Notes under the pieces: model-generated
What the model saw: only the letters and a program-made list of their open reading frames with translations
Told to the model about the DNA's origin: nothing
Database searches by the model: none
Made by a program: the position numbers and the translations under genes
NCBI RefSeq assembly: GCF_047272945.1
Contig: NZ_JBKOPS010000001.1
Coordinates: 310,001-374,000 of the forward strand
Source of the DNA: Rubrolithibacter danxiaensis
Lineage (GTDB): Bacteria > Bacteroidota > Bacteroidia > Sphingobacteriales > Sphingobacteriaceae
Length of the DNA stretch: 64,000 nucleotides
Reading direction: 5' to 3'
Shown here: positions 1 through 9,057 of the stretch, piece after piece
How the letters are laid out: every line of letters begins with the position of its first letter
How positions within the stretch are numbered: the first letter of the stretch is position 1

Positions 1-2
1 AA

Positions 3-200
3 AATCAGAGCTTTGAATTATTAGCAAATAGCATTTCGCGAAAGTTTGGAGTCAAAATTATTTTCAAAGATCAGGCGAAGCGGTTCCGAAAATATACAGG
101 GAACTTTAAGGATGAAACATTGAACGAATTGCTGTTCGCTTTACAAACGGTCAACCCTTTTCAATATAAAATACAAGAAGGCATAGTATATATTTATTAA
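3..200 (+). CDS. FecR-type anti-sigma factor, C-terminal end (partial)
   Basis: Frame 3 is open from the left edge to TAA at 198-200 and gives 65 residues. The segment has the look of the C-terminal domain (DUF4974 type) of Bacteroidota FecR anti-sigma factors: a short STN-like fold reading like LLANSISRKFGVKIIF, then GNFKDETLNELLFAL and a final IQEGIVYIY. FecR proteins span the inner membrane, hold an ECF sigma factor, and release it when a TonB receptor with an N-terminal STN domain is occupied. The next gene is exactly such a receptor, which supports the call. The N-terminal membrane part and the partner sigma gene lie outside the window. Confidence 0.75.
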   Translation, partial: NQSFELLANSISRKFGVKIIFKDQAKRFRKYTGNFKDETLNELLFALQTVNPFQYKIQEGIVYIY

Positions 201-263
201 CTACCTTAGACAAGGAGCTTGTACTTGCCAGAGAGGATAAATGGGCATAATGATTTACATTTG

Positions 264-3200
264 ATGAGGTTTATTTGGCTATTAATATGCCCGGTATTAC
301 TACTTTGTTGCTCGGTTGTACTTGGCCAGACAAAAATTACCCATAAATTTAATAATGCAGATTTTGAAAGCGTTATTAATATTATAACAAAGAACAGCTC
401 ATATCGCTTTCTTTATGATCCTAACGACCTCCCTTCAAAAAGAGTTACTGATACCCTTGTTGATAAAGATGTACTAAGTTGGCTTGGCGAGTTCTTTCAC
501 AACACCAATCATAAATACACTTTGCTTGAAGACAATCTTATTGTAATCAGCAGAAAAAAAAATCATTCGCAGACAAATCTTATTACCGGAACCGTAAATG
601 ATATTAAAGGAAATCCCGTTTCATCAGCGAATATAAAAGCGAAACACAGTAACAATAACGCTGCCTCAAATCCGAATGGGACTTTCAGTATCGCTATTGA
701 GCCGCAAAATGACACTTTACATTTTTCTCATATAGGATTTAAGGATAAAGAAGTACCTGTAAGCAAAACAGGTAAAATTAATGTAGTGCTTGAACCGAAA
801 ACTGTAGTTCTGGACGAGGCTATTATTACAGCTTTAAATATTACTAAAGAAGAAAGAAAAGTAGGCTATTCTGTATCTACAATACGAGGCGAAGAAATTA
901 GTAAAGGAAAGGAGTCGAACTTTATACTGGGATTGCAGGGCCGGGTAGCAGGATTAAACATAAGCGGCACAAACGGTGGCCCTTCATCCTCTGCAGGAAT
1001 ACTATTGCGAGGTGCGGCAAGTATGAACGCAGGCTCCCCCTTATTTATATTAAATGGAATTCCTATTGACAATGTTAGCAGAAGCGGAGTTACGGAATAT
1101 GGAGGGATAGATTACGGAGACGGTATCAGTAATATAAACGCTGACGAAATAGAAACCATTACGATTTTAAAAGGAGCCGCCGCCTCGGCAATGTATGGTG
1201 CCCGGGCAGCTAATGGGGTTATAAACATTAAAACTAAAACCGGACAAAAAAACTCTTCATTTATAGAGTTCAATTCCAACATAACCTTTGATCAGGCAGT
1301 TAACAACACTCATTTTCAATACATTTACGGACAAGGAATGCAAAACAAAAGACCCCAGTCGCGTGAAAGTGCGATTGCCTCGTCTTTGCTAAGCTGGGGC
1401 GAACAACTTGACGGAAAGCCTACTATTCAACTTGATGGAAAACTTTATCCCTATGCAGCTGTAAAAGATAATCCTGAACGTTTTTACAGAGTTGCCACAG
1501 GCACTTCACACACTATTTTTGCGGGCGGATCAAACGAACGAGCAGGCTTCTGGTTGTCGGCATCTATAGCTGACCGGCAGGCAATCATTAAAAATAGTGC
1601 TTTAAGCCAAAAGAATTTTGCCATAAACTCCTATTACCAAATAACACAAAGATTAAGAGCTGAAATAAATGGCACCTACATTAATAAGTTTGAAAAAAAC
1701 AGATCATACTTAAGCGACGCCCCTCTCAATCCTAACTATGCCATAACTTCGCTTGCAACAAGCTTAAACCAAAAAGCCCTGGCTCCCGGGTATGATCCTA
1801 TAACTGGAAATGAAATCACGTGGAGTGACGATGAATATAAAACAAACCCCTATTTTTTAATTAATAAACAATCCGATAAAAACAGCAGGAACAGGTTTAT
1901 ATCATCAGCAACTATAAAATACGATTTCAATAAAAACAGTTATTTACAGGGGAGATTAGGTGAAGATATCAGCATTGACGACCAGTTGTCGGTAATACCA
2001 ACAGGAACTGCGTTTTCTATTAACAAACAAGGAGGACTTAACAGGCTGAATAAATTGAAGTCTTCCGAAATTAACGCCGAACTTCTGTTACACATCGATA
2101 AAAATATAAACCAATTTTTATCAGCCAATTTCATTGGCGGTGCCGCTTATAGAAAAAGAAACAACGAATTATCTGGATACTATGGCACACAATTTAATAT
2201 ACCTTATCTTTATGTGCCTTCTAATCTCAAAAGTATAGGTATCAATTATAGTTTAAATGAGTTAATTACTCAATCCCTATTTTCCTCTATCGACCTCAAT
2301 GTAAAAAACTTCCTCTACTTCTCCGGTACGGGCAGGTATGACGTTTATTCAACCCTTCCTGAAGGCACCAGAGGTATTTTTGTTCCGGGATTTTCCGGAA
2401 GCCTGTTATTTTCAGATATTCTGAAGGTACCGGCACTTGATTATGGAAAATTCAGAATAAGTTATGCAAAAGCAAGCGGAGAACCAACACAGCCCTATAC
2501 AACACAAACCTATTACAGCGCTGGCCCGTCGGTTAACAATATCCCCACAGGAGATTTTTCACGTGGGCTCCCCAATACAACGTTAAAACCATACTCATTA
2601 AAAGAGCTGGAATTTGGTTTGAACCTGAAGATTTTTAAGCAAAGGCTCGACATTGATTTCACCTACTTTCGTAGAAAAACAGACCACGAGATATTAAGTG
2701 CTGAACAATCTGTCACCAGTGGCTTTACCTCCGCTTTTGTAAACCTGGGTGAAACTTTTAATTCGGGACAGGAAATTTTAATCAAAGGATTTTTGATTAA
2801 AAGCAGGAATCATAGTTGGGAAACAACCATCAATACAAGTTTTATTAAAAACAGGCTGGTTTCAATAGATGGTACAAGCCGATATATCAGAACGGGCACC
2901 TACAGGCCTTTAAATGCCTTTACAGCAATGGTGGTAGGTAAACCTATTAAGCAAATAATGGCTTATGACTATAAGCGGGATGACAACGGAACTATTATTA
3001 TAGGTAGTGACGGAATTCCTGTACGGGGAGAACTAAAACCCATGGGAAGCACCTTACCTCGTTTATTCGGAGGGGTGTCAAGTACCTATTCGTATAAAAA
3101 TGCAAGTATTTCTTTCCTGACAGATTTCAAGTTTGGAAATAAAGTACTGTCAGCTACCGAACATTATTCTTATGTACGCGGCCTGAACACGGCAACAATA

Positions 3201-3575
3201 AGCGGAAGAGAAACCGGAATTATTGCAAAGGGCATTCTTGAAAACGGAAGCACTAACAATATATTGGTACCCGCATATACTTACTACCCACAACTGGCTA
3301 ATAATATTTCTGCAATTTCTGTTTTAAACGGAAGTTTCATAAAACTGCGACAAATCACTCTCAGCTATACTTTCGATAAAAATACCGGGAGAAATTTTCC
3401 CGGTAAAAGGATTTCGCTGGATCTGTATGCAAGAAATGTGGCAACTTTATTAAAGTACACTCAAAATATTGACCCTGAATCGCAGTTCTCTTCAAGCCTG
3501 GATTACGCCGGTATTGAAGGTGGATCGCTGCCGGCTGTCAGAACATTTGGATTACGAGTAACCTACAAATTATAA
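264..3575 (+). CDS. SusC/RagA-family TonB-dependent outer-membrane receptor with STN signalling domain
   Basis: Outer-membrane receptor for energy-dependent uptake, probably of a glycan or oligosaccharide. I chose ATG 264 because it starts a clean signal peptide (MRFIWLLICPVLLLCC... ending in VLG/Q). A TTG at 219 in the same frame would add 15 residues. Domains in order: STN/secretin-like domain just after the signal peptide (about residues 25-100), carboxypeptidase-regulatory-like beta domain (ITGTVNDIKGNPVSSANI), TonB plug (LQGRVAGLNISG, ILLRGAASMNAGSPLFILNG, ILKGAAASAMYGARAANGVI) and a long 22-strand-type barrel ending in LRVTYKL. The length of about 1100 residues is normal. The STN domain plus the FecR end just upstream imply substrate-triggered sigma/anti-sigma control. 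SusD follows after 4 bp. The substrate is not known. Confidence 0.93.
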   Translation: MRFIWLLICPVLLLCCSVVLGQTKITHKFNNADFESVINIITKNSSYRFLYDPNDLPSKRVTDTLVDKDVLSWLGEFFHNTNHKYTLLEDNLIVISRKKNHSQTNLITGTVNDIKGNPVSSANIKAKHSNNNAASNPNGTFSIAIEPQNDTLHFSHIGFKDKEVPVSKTGKINVVLEPKTVVLDEAIITALNITKEERKVGYSVSTIRGEEISKGKESNFILGLQGRVAGLNISGTNGGPSSSAGILLRGAASMNAGSPLFILNGIPIDNVSRSGVTEYGGIDYGDGISNINADEIETITILKGAAASAMYGARAANGVINIKTKTGQKNSSFIEFNSNITFDQAVNNTHFQYIYGQGMQNKRPQSRESAIASSLLSWGEQLDGKPTIQLDGKLYPYAAVKDNPERFYRVATGTSHTIFAGGSNERAGFWLSASIADRQAIIKNSALSQKNFAINSYYQITQRLRAEINGTYINKFEKNRSYLSDAPLNPNYAITSLATSLNQKALAPGYDPITGNEITWSDDEYKTNPYFLINKQSDKNSRNRFISSATIKYDFNKNSYLQGRLGEDISIDDQLSVIPTGTAFSINKQGGLNRLNKLKSSEINAELLLHIDKNINQFLSANFIGGAAYRKRNNELSGYYGTQFNIPYLYVPSNLKSIGINYSLNELITQSLFSSIDLNVKNFLYFSGTGRYDVYSTLPEGTRGIFVPGFSGSLLFSDILKVPALDYGKFRISYAKASGEPTQPYTTQTYYSAGPSVNNIPTGDFSRGLPNTTLKPYSLKELEFGLNLKIFKQRLDIDFTYFRRKTDHEILSAEQSVTSGFTSAFVNLGETFNSGQEILIKGFLIKSRNHSWETTINTSFIKNRLVSIDGTSRYIRTGTYRPLNAFTAMVVGKPIKQIMAYDYKRDDNGTIIIGSDGIPVRGELKPMGSTLPRLFGGVSSTYSYKNASISFLTDFKFGNKVLSATEHYSYVRGLNTATISGRETGIIAKGILENGSTNNILVPAYTYYPQLANNISAISVLNGSFIKLRQITLSYTFDKNTGRNFPGKRISLDLYARNVATLLKYTQNIDPESQFSSSLDYAGIEGGSLPAVRTFGLRVTYKL

Positions 3576-3579
3576 CATC

Positions 3580-5178
3580 TTGAAAATAATACTTTTTGCC
3601 TTCGCAGGATTGTTTCTATTCCTTGCCAGCTGTTCAAAAGAACAGCTGAATAAGATAAATACAGACCCGACCAAATCGAGTGCAGAGAACTTTAACCCCG
3701 ACTATTTATTAGCAACAGCCCAGTTAAGATCGGGGAATATCGGATACAACCAGCTTCTATATGCCGCCCCAATGATGCAGATTCTGGCCTCTACCTATTT
3801 CTATTATAATAACGGCGATAAGTACGTAAACACCGCCAATTTTACTGCTTATCAAGGAGCACTCTTTGAGTCAAGCTATTCTGAAGTTTCAACGATAAGA
3901 GAGATGCAAAGACTGGCAAAGGAAAAAGACTCTGTAGCCTATTCCAATTTAATTAACATCGGCAATATCATGTTTGTGCTTATTATGCAAAGGGCTACAG
4001 ATATTTATGGTGACATTCCCTACTTTCAGGCTGCCAAGGCAAAAGAAGGAATAAAATATCCAGTATACGACCGGCAGGAGAACATTTACCCGGCCATGCT
4101 GAAAGATTTAGATGCGGCAATAAATGGACTTGATGATACACGTCCTAAACCTATTGCCGACCTGTATTATAATGGTGATCTTGCTAAATGGCGAAAGTTT
4201 GGCCGATCCCTGATGGTGCGGATCGCCATGCGGCTGGTGAAAGTAAATCCGGATCTGGCAAGAACATGGGTAGAGAAAGCTGCTTCTGAAGGAACTTTTA
4301 CAAACCTTAACGACGATGCAATTTTGCCTACAGATGCAACATCATTCAATGGCCGTAACAGTATAGCCATTGCCATGAGAACAACATCCGATTATAGAGA
4401 AGTGCGGTGGAGTAAAACTTTTATTGATTTTTTAAGAAATAACGATGATCCGCGGCTGGGTGTAATTGCTGAGATTCCTCCCCCCGGGCTGTCGAACAAT
4501 TCCGACCAGACGCTTACAGGTGATACAGATCCTGATATCCAGGAAGGTTTACCTAACGGACAGGATTTATTGGGTGGTGCAACCGACGTTAGAAATCATA
4601 AAGATTATCCCGGTGCCTCCGGAACCGGTGCAGACGCTGCTCCCTTAGGAAATTATTCCAGACCCCGAACATCGCTATATCTTAAACTGGATGCGCCCGT
4701 TTTTATCTTAACATTTGCAGGAACCGAATTACTGCTGGCTGAAGCCAAAATAAGAGGGTGGAATATTCCCGGTTCGGCCGCAAATCATTATTCAAACGGC
4801 GTTTCCGCAGCCTTGCAAAGCCTTTCTCAATTAGATGCTGCGGCAACCATCACCCCCGAAGTGATCACCTCCTATGTAAAAACACATCCACTGAATGAAT
4901 CTGATCCTGAAAGAGCAATTGAAATGATAAACGAGCAGTACTGGGCCACCACCGGAAGTACTTTTGATTTTATTGAAGCGTGGTTGAATTGGAAAAGGTC
5001 CGGTTATCCCAGACTTACTCCGGTAAATTATCCCGGCAACTCCACCAATGGCACTATTCCCAGAAGATTTCCATACTTGTCAACAGAAGTTTTAAACAAC
5101 CCGGATAATTATAAGTCGGCAGTATCCAGATTAACAGGAGGAGATCAGCTAACTTCAAGAGTCTGGTGGGACAGATAA
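3580..5178 (+). CDS. SusD/RagB-family outer-membrane lipoprotein
   Basis: Surface glycan-binding lipoprotein that caps the SusC barrel. The start is TTG 3580, four bases after the susC stop, with no better ATG close by. The first 20 residues form a lipoprotein signal with lipobox LASC, so Cys18 is the probable lipidation site. The body looks like the SusD_2-type subgroup: N-terminal TPR-like helices (YLLATAQLRSGNIGY), the motif RATDIYGDIPYFQAA, YPAMLKDLDAAI, and near the C terminus FDFIEAWLNWKRSGYPRLTPVNYPG followed by RRFPYLSTEVLNNP. At 532 residues the length is typical. It is translationally coupled to the receptor, so the two should be made together under the upstream sigma/FecR pair. Confidence 0.92.
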   Translation: MKIILFAFAGLFLFLASCSKEQLNKINTDPTKSSAENFNPDYLLATAQLRSGNIGYNQLLYAAPMMQILASTYFYYNNGDKYVNTANFTAYQGALFESSYSEVSTIREMQRLAKEKDSVAYSNLINIGNIMFVLIMQRATDIYGDIPYFQAAKAKEGIKYPVYDRQENIYPAMLKDLDAAINGLDDTRPKPIADLYYNGDLAKWRKFGRSLMVRIAMRLVKVNPDLARTWVEKAASEGTFTNLNDDAILPTDATSFNGRNSIAIAMRTTSDYREVRWSKTFIDFLRNNDDPRLGVIAEIPPPGLSNNSDQTLTGDTDPDIQEGLPNGQDLLGGATDVRNHKDYPGASGTGADAAPLGNYSRPRTSLYLKLDAPVFILTFAGTELLLAEAKIRGWNIPGSAANHYSNGVSAALQSLSQLDAAATITPEVITSYVKTHPLNESDPERAIEMINEQYWATTGSTFDFIEAWLNWKRSGYPRLTPVNYPGNSTNGTIPRRFPYLSTEVLNNPDNYKSAVSRLTGGDQLTSRVWWDR

Positions 5179-5255
5179 AATTGATAACTACCAAAAGTAT
5201 AGGGAAGTCACACCATTAGCAGTCTATTGAAATTAAAATTATTCTTTACCAGAAG

Positions 5256-6713
5256 TTATTTATCATTCCGCGTTAACTGCAAGGCAACATCGGTAGTATA
5301 ACGAGGAGTAGTTAAGACCAAACTTCCTCCAGAATGTTTAATTGTCTTAATATCATCAAATCTCTTCCCTGTAGCAGGATTTGTCCATTCAACCGAATAA
5401 CTTCCTTTGGGAACATCAAGCTCAATTTTATCTGTAAAGTCTTTAACAATTGCTTTGTATCCCCAAATGGGATCATTTCCTTTTGCTATACTGTGATGCA
5501 GATAAACTCCATACTGTTTCCCTTCATCACATAAAACTCTTATAAAACCGCTATCTGGTATAGATTTTATAAACTCCGGGCCTGGTTTCATTTCAACATA
5601 ATTTATTTTGGACATAAACTTTTGCAAATGACTTAATTGCTTGCGAATAGTTGACGCCCCCGTTGTTCCTTCCGGCTTTTCCGGTGTATATTCCCAGCTT
5701 AAATTATTATAACTTCCTCCACCGCGTAACATGTAATCCCAGGCTTCTACCCGAACATCCTCTGCGGTCGCATCAACCATAGATCCCATAGTTTCATCCA
5801 TACTTATTACCTTATCAAGGCTATAAAGCCATCTAAAGTCGGGCATATGAGGAATTTTAACATAATGATAATTAGCAACAGAAACAGCAGGGTTATCGAC
5901 CACTGCCTGGTTTGACGCAATAAGATGTTTTTTAGGCAAACCTGATTCTACCTTAACAATAAAATCAATCATATGATTATGCCACTCATCTACTGCGGCG
6001 GAATCTTTTACTTCGTTATACGGCTCGTTGCAGATTTCATAATAAAGATTATCAAAAGAGTTAAGTTCTTCTACCAGCTTTTTTGCAAGTAGCTCTTGCC
6101 TCGACACCAACTCTTTATTCTTCATTGTTTGAAAAAGCAAAAAGCTTTTTTCTCCCGAAGGCCCTTCGTCTTGTATGTTATTTTTAGGGTATAGCGGAGA
6201 GTACGTCCATTGTTCATCTGTATAGTTATTGCCGAATAAGGTAAGTTCGACAAAGATGCCCCTCGAAGCTGCCTGCTTAATAAAATCCTTTAAGCGGCTA
6301 AAGTAGTTCGCGTTCCATTCGTTCAAATCGAATTTATTTCCACCACCTGCATACCCGCTAACGGAACTCCTTGCCCAGGGAGTTATAACCTTGCCTGGCT
6401 TTGGGGCCAAAGTATTACCATACCCCATCCATTTTATATCCTGTTCCCGTTCAATAACACTGCCTGAAAAAACACGGGTATTATTCATTCCCTCTTGCTG
6501 TAAGGCATCAAGGTATTTTAAATAGTCAAAATCGGTATTTACTACAGCACCGTAATGTTCCCCGCTGGTAATTAGAATCAGAGACTTATTTTGATACTCG
6601 AAATAATGAGGATTAACTTTACTCAAGGAAAGTGGTTTTTGGGCATTCGCAAGAGTTATCACGCAAATAGAAAAAGCAAAAATTAATGAAAAGATTCTGA
6701 AAAGGTTTAACAT
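5256..6713 (-). CDS. Secreted glycoside hydrolase, GH5-like TIM barrel
   Basis: Probable periplasmic or secreted glycosidase. Residues 1-24 are a Sec signal peptide ending ANA/Q. The barrel carries YYEICNEPYNE near residues 224-234; the NEP triplet (Glu230) fits the acid/base position of clan GH-A enzymes. MDET near residue 306 (Glu307) is a candidate nucleophile. A C-terminal beta domain (about 400-485) reads GSYSVEWTNPATGKRFDD, as in other DUF4038/GH5-like putative collagen- or glycan-active enzymes. It lies convergent to the SusCD pair and may process the same substrate. Exact family and substrate cannot be told from sequence reading; catalytic assignment is inference. Confidence 0.72.
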   Translation of the reverse strand: MLNLFRIFSLIFAFSICVITLANAQKPLSLSKVNPHYFEYQNKSLILITSGEHYGAVVNTDFDYLKYLDALQQEGMNNTRVFSGSVIEREQDIKWMGYGNTLAPKPGKVITPWARSSVSGYAGGGNKFDLNEWNANYFSRLKDFIKQAASRGIFVELTLFGNNYTDEQWTYSPLYPKNNIQDEGPSGEKSFLLFQTMKNKELVSRQELLAKKLVEELNSFDNLYYEICNEPYNEVKDSAAVDEWHNHMIDFIVKVESGLPKKHLIASNQAVVDNPAVSVANYHYVKIPHMPDFRWLYSLDKVISMDETMGSMVDATAEDVRVEAWDYMLRGGGSYNNLSWEYTPEKPEGTTGASTIRKQLSHLQKFMSKINYVEMKPGPEFIKSIPDSGFIRVLCDEGKQYGVYLHHSIAKGNDPIWGYKAIVKDFTDKIELDVPKGSYSVEWTNPATGKRFDDIKTIKHSGGSLVLTTPRYTTDVALQLTRNDK

Positions 6714-6761
6714 TGAATTTATAACTATGAGTAATATGAATTATTAAGCGGATATGTTTAG

Positions 6762-6769
6762 CAAAGATA
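6762..6769 (-). promoter_or_regulatory. Possible -7 box for the GH5-like gene
   Basis: On the minus strand this reads TATCTTTG, a perfect TAnnTTTG Bacteroidota -7 element. It lies about 50 bp upstream of the glycosidase start at 6713. No TTTG -33 box is found 19-20 nt further upstream, so the call is weak. Confidence 0.35.
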
Positions 6770-6830
6770 AGGGATAAATCAGAGGTAGAGTAATCTATAG
6801 CATAGATCACTTATGTATTGATGTAAAACA

Positions 6831-6861
6831 AAACCCGCTAAAACATTGCCTTAGCGGGTTT
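6831..6861 (-). terminator. Rho-independent terminator of tRNA-Ser
   Basis: Perfect inverted repeat: AAACCCGCTAA (6831-6841) and TTAGCGGGTTT (6851-6861) around a 9-nt loop. On the minus strand the hairpin is followed by a T-rich run (TTTTGTTTT). It lies 15 bp past the 3' end of tRNA-Ser, so it most likely ends that transcript. Confidence 0.8.
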
Positions 6862-6875
6862 CTGTATTACATTCG

Positions 6876-6960
6876 CGGAGAGAGAGGGATTCGAACCCCC
6901 GGACCTTTAACAGTCAACGGTTTTCAAGACCGCCGCAATCGACCACTCTGCCATCTCTCC
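6876..6960 (-). tRNA. tRNA-Ser (anticodon TGA)
   Basis: Class II cloverleaf on the minus strand, 85 nt. The acceptor GGAGAGA (6954-6960) pairs with TCTCTCC (6877-6883), and the discriminator is G, as expected for serine. The anticodon loop CTTGAAA gives TGA, reading UCN codons. A short variable arm lies between the anticodon stem and the T-arm GGGGGTTCGAATCCC. The CCA end is not encoded. Promoter and terminator are both visible next to it. Confidence 0.93.
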
Positions 6961-6965
6961 GGGGG

Positions 6966-6996
6966 CAAAAGTACAAACTTGGCATTAATCTCCAAA
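6966..6996 (-). promoter_or_regulatory. Promoter of tRNA-Ser
   Basis: Minus-strand TTTG (complement of 6993-6996), a 19-nt spacer, then TACTTTTG (complement of 6966-6973). This matches the Bacteroidota primary-sigma consensus TTTG / TAnnTTTG. The -7 box ends only 5 nt before the tRNA 5' end, so the primary transcript would have almost no leader. Confidence 0.75.
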
Positions 6997-7110
6997 TAGC
7001 ATTAAGAAAAAAAACAGAAAAGAAATCTAACTAACTAAAAACAAGAAAGTTATTTTGTAAATATCTGCGTACTGGGCTAATAGGCAGTCAACAGATTCAG
7101 TAAAATAAAA

Positions 7111-8028
7111 CTATTTCTCCTCAAGGAATTGCCTAATCAATAAGACTGCCGCACGATATGGTTCATTCCCATGTTTAAGGGTAGTTATTTCCCCTATATA
7201 ATCGCCGTGTCCTCCGGGTAGTATCATTAAGCTCGAATTGGATATAAGCCGGCTCATTTCTACAGCATGTTCTGGAGTAGTTACGTCTTTATCTCCAGCA
7301 ACAATTAATGTTCTTGCTTTTATAGATGCAATTACACTATCAGGAATATCTTTAAATGCAAGCATCCTGGAACGATCCCTGTTAAACATACTGAGCAAAT
7401 CTTCTTGGTTGGGATTAATAGCCAGATAAGCATCCTTAAATTCCCGGGGCATTTCGTTAAATGTAGCCTTTTTCATAAACTCCCAAAAAGAAGGCGGGAC
7501 ACCGGCTTTTTTGAACATGGCAGATGCCACAATTAATTTATCTACCAGCTGTGGGTGGCGTATAGCAATCTGCAGAGCCGTAGTTCCGCCGTTGCTGAAG
7601 CCAAATATATCAGCTTGTGCAATGTTAAGGTTTTTTAAAAGAGCCGCTACATCGTCGGCGTCCTGTTCAAAACTGGAGGGCTTGTCTCTGTCAGCTGTGT
7701 GCCCGTGTGCTTGTAATTCTACGGCTATCACCTTGTGATTTTCAGCAAAAGTGCCTAATACTTTGCCGAACGTAGTTTGGATAGTAGATCCGCCTCCATG
7801 AATCAGTACCAGAGGCTTTCCACTTCCGTAAATTTCGTAGTACATCTTCAGCCCGTTCACTTCAGAATAGCCCTTTGTAAAAGGTATTGAGCTATTCCTG
7901 TTTTCTTGTGTTTTCATCGTTTTTGTTTGTTTTGTAAGTTTTTCCTGATTTTGAATTTGGGCAAAACAGAGGGAAGTAACGAGCACACAGCTCATGAATG
8001 TCCCCGCGAACACTGAAAGTTCTTTCAT
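7111..8028 (-). CDS. Alpha/beta-fold hydrolase, exported
   Basis: Alpha/beta hydrolase of 305 residues. It starts with a signal-like hydrophobic segment (MKELSVFAGTFMSCVLVTSLCFAQ), so it is probably periplasmic; an internal start at Met38 would give a cytoplasmic form. The oxyanion motif LIHGGGS is near residues 75-81. The nucleophile elbow GFSNGG places Ser145, the acid is Asp246 or Asp248 in AGDKDVTTPEH, and the base is His274 in LPGGHGDY. The triad is complete. It is the last gene of the arsR-AHSA1-hydrolase operon, 9 bp after the AHSA1 gene. Substrate unknown; epoxide-, ester- or lactone-type hydrolysis are all possible. Confidence 0.88.
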   Translation of the reverse strand: MKELSVFAGTFMSCVLVTSLCFAQIQNQEKLTKQTKTMKTQENRNSSIPFTKGYSEVNGLKMYYEIYGSGKPLVLIHGGGSTIQTTFGKVLGTFAENHKVIAVELQAHGHTADRDKPSSFEQDADDVAALLKNLNIAQADIFGFSNGGTTALQIAIRHPQLVDKLIVASAMFKKAGVPPSFWEFMKKATFNEMPREFKDAYLAINPNQEDLLSMFNRDRSRMLAFKDIPDSVIASIKARTLIVAGDKDVTTPEHAVEMSRLISNSSLMILPGGHGDYIGEITTLKHGNEPYRAAVLLIRQFLEEK

Positions 8029-8037
8029 GGCAATGGA

Positions 8038-8547
8038 TTAATTATTATTCCCCAGCATCGAATCAAGCTTTTCGAGCATATTTATCCAGCTTGGACGTGC
8101 TCCGGTACGATCAGCTAATTTCTCCGAAACGGTTTGATGAAGTGAAAGATGTGTTTTTCTATCTATTTCCGTAAAGTTTATTGTTACAAGGGTTCTTGCC
8201 GGCCACTGCTCATCTTTACCAGCATCTGGCGAACTGACATCATTACCCTCCCTGTCGGTCATTTCCATAGTAAAAACGAGCCTTTCAGGATAAGTAACCT
8301 CCAGATAAGTTCCTTTACACCAGCATTCTCCATGAACAGGATCGTGAATGCACGAGTGATAAGTGCCTCCTGTCCGCACATCAATTTCCTGGTATTCAAT
8401 CCGGCAGTCGCCGGGTGCAAACCATTTTAATAATTGCTCAAGGTCTGTCCAGGCATTAAATACCATTTCACGACTGGCATTAAAAACATGGGTAAGATAA
8501 ACTTCCTTATCCCTGTTTGTTTGACTTTGTGTTTTCTGTGGATCCAT
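8038..8547 (-). CDS. SRPBCC/AHSA1-domain protein
   Basis: Activator-of-Hsp90-homology-1-like protein of the START/Bet v1 fold, with a hydrophobic ligand cavity. The body reads VYLTHVFNASREMVFNAWTDLEQLLKWFAPGDC, then a series of strands (GGTYHSCIHDP, LVFTMEMTD, TLVTINFTE) and a closing helix GARPSWINMLEKLDSML, all typical of the family. I chose the ATG at 8547 (MDPQKTQ). A longer reading frame extends upstream to 8631 but would overlap the ArsR gene by 125 bp instead of 41. Coupling with an ArsR-family regulator is a very common bacterial arrangement. The ligand is unknown. Confidence 0.87.
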   Translation of the reverse strand: MDPQKTQSQTNRDKEVYLTHVFNASREMVFNAWTDLEQLLKWFAPGDCRIEYQEIDVRTGGTYHSCIHDPVHGECWCKGTYLEVTYPERLVFTMEMTDREGNDVSSPDAGKDEQWPARTLVTINFTEIDRKTHLSLHQTVSEKLADRTGARPSWINMLEKLDSMLGNNN

Positions 8548-8875
8548 AGTCTGAAGTTTTATTTTGCATATTTTGTAAATGATCTTCCAATGCAGCGAAC
8601 CTTGCAGTCCAGATTTTTTTATACTCTTCAACCCAATCCGCCACTTCGTTCAGCTTGTCGAGCCGGGCATTACAGAATCGCTCACGTCCTTTTTGGGTAA
8701 TTGCAACAAGGCCGCACTCTTCCAGTATCTGCATGTGTTTTGAAATCGCCTGCCTGCTTATTGAAAATGTATCGGCAACAGCATTTAAATTAAGTGGCTG
8801 GCGGGCAAGTCGTTGAATTATTTCTCGCCTTGTAGGGTCGGCTATTGCCTGAAAAACGTCTCTTCTGGTAATCAT
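8507..8875 (-). CDS. ArsR-family winged-helix transcriptional regulator
   Basis: Dimeric DNA-binding repressor, first gene of the operon. The start is ATG at 8875 (MITRRDVFQAIADPTRREII); a TTG two codons upstream is in frame but less likely. The winged helix covers residues 4-85: ADPTRREIIQRLARQPLNLNAVADTFSISRQAISKHMQILEECGLV, followed by the wing ITQKGRERFC. No cysteine metal site is present in the recognition helix, so this is the metal-independent type that accompanies AHSA1 proteins. It probably binds the tandem palindromes that start 2 bp upstream of its start codon and represses its own operon. The 3' end overlaps the next gene by 41 bp. Confidence 0.9.
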   Translation of the reverse strand: MITRRDVFQAIADPTRREIIQRLARQPLNLNAVADTFSISRQAISKHMQILEECGLVAITQKGRERFCNARLDKLNEVADWVEEYKKIWTARFAALEDHLQNMQNKTSDYGSTENTKSNKQG

Positions 8876-8877
8876 AT

Positions 8878-8920
8878 GCAACTATATAATTGCAAATATA
8901 ATACGCAATTAAATAATTGC
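8878..8920 (-). promoter_or_regulatory. Operator-promoter of the arsR operon
   Basis: Two related 16-bp palindromes flank a -7 box. The distal one, GCAATTAAATAATTGC (8905-8920), is perfect. The proximal one, GCAACTATATAATTGC (8878-8893), has one mismatch. Centres are 27 bp apart. Between them, on the minus strand, lies TATATTTG (8893-8900), a perfect TAnnTTTG -7 element, with TATG at the expected -33 position. Binding at both sites would cover the promoter and start region, which suits autorepression by the adjacent ArsR protein. Confidence 0.7.
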
Positions 8921-9057
8921 ATAAACTTTTTTTAATAAATTTTTCTCCTGATGCATAACCTTCTAATCCTTCTGTATATCTTAAAAAAACACTTTATTTC
9001 TTCTCATAAAAACTTTTTATCCCTTAATTCTTTTTTAGGAGAAACTATTTATTATTC

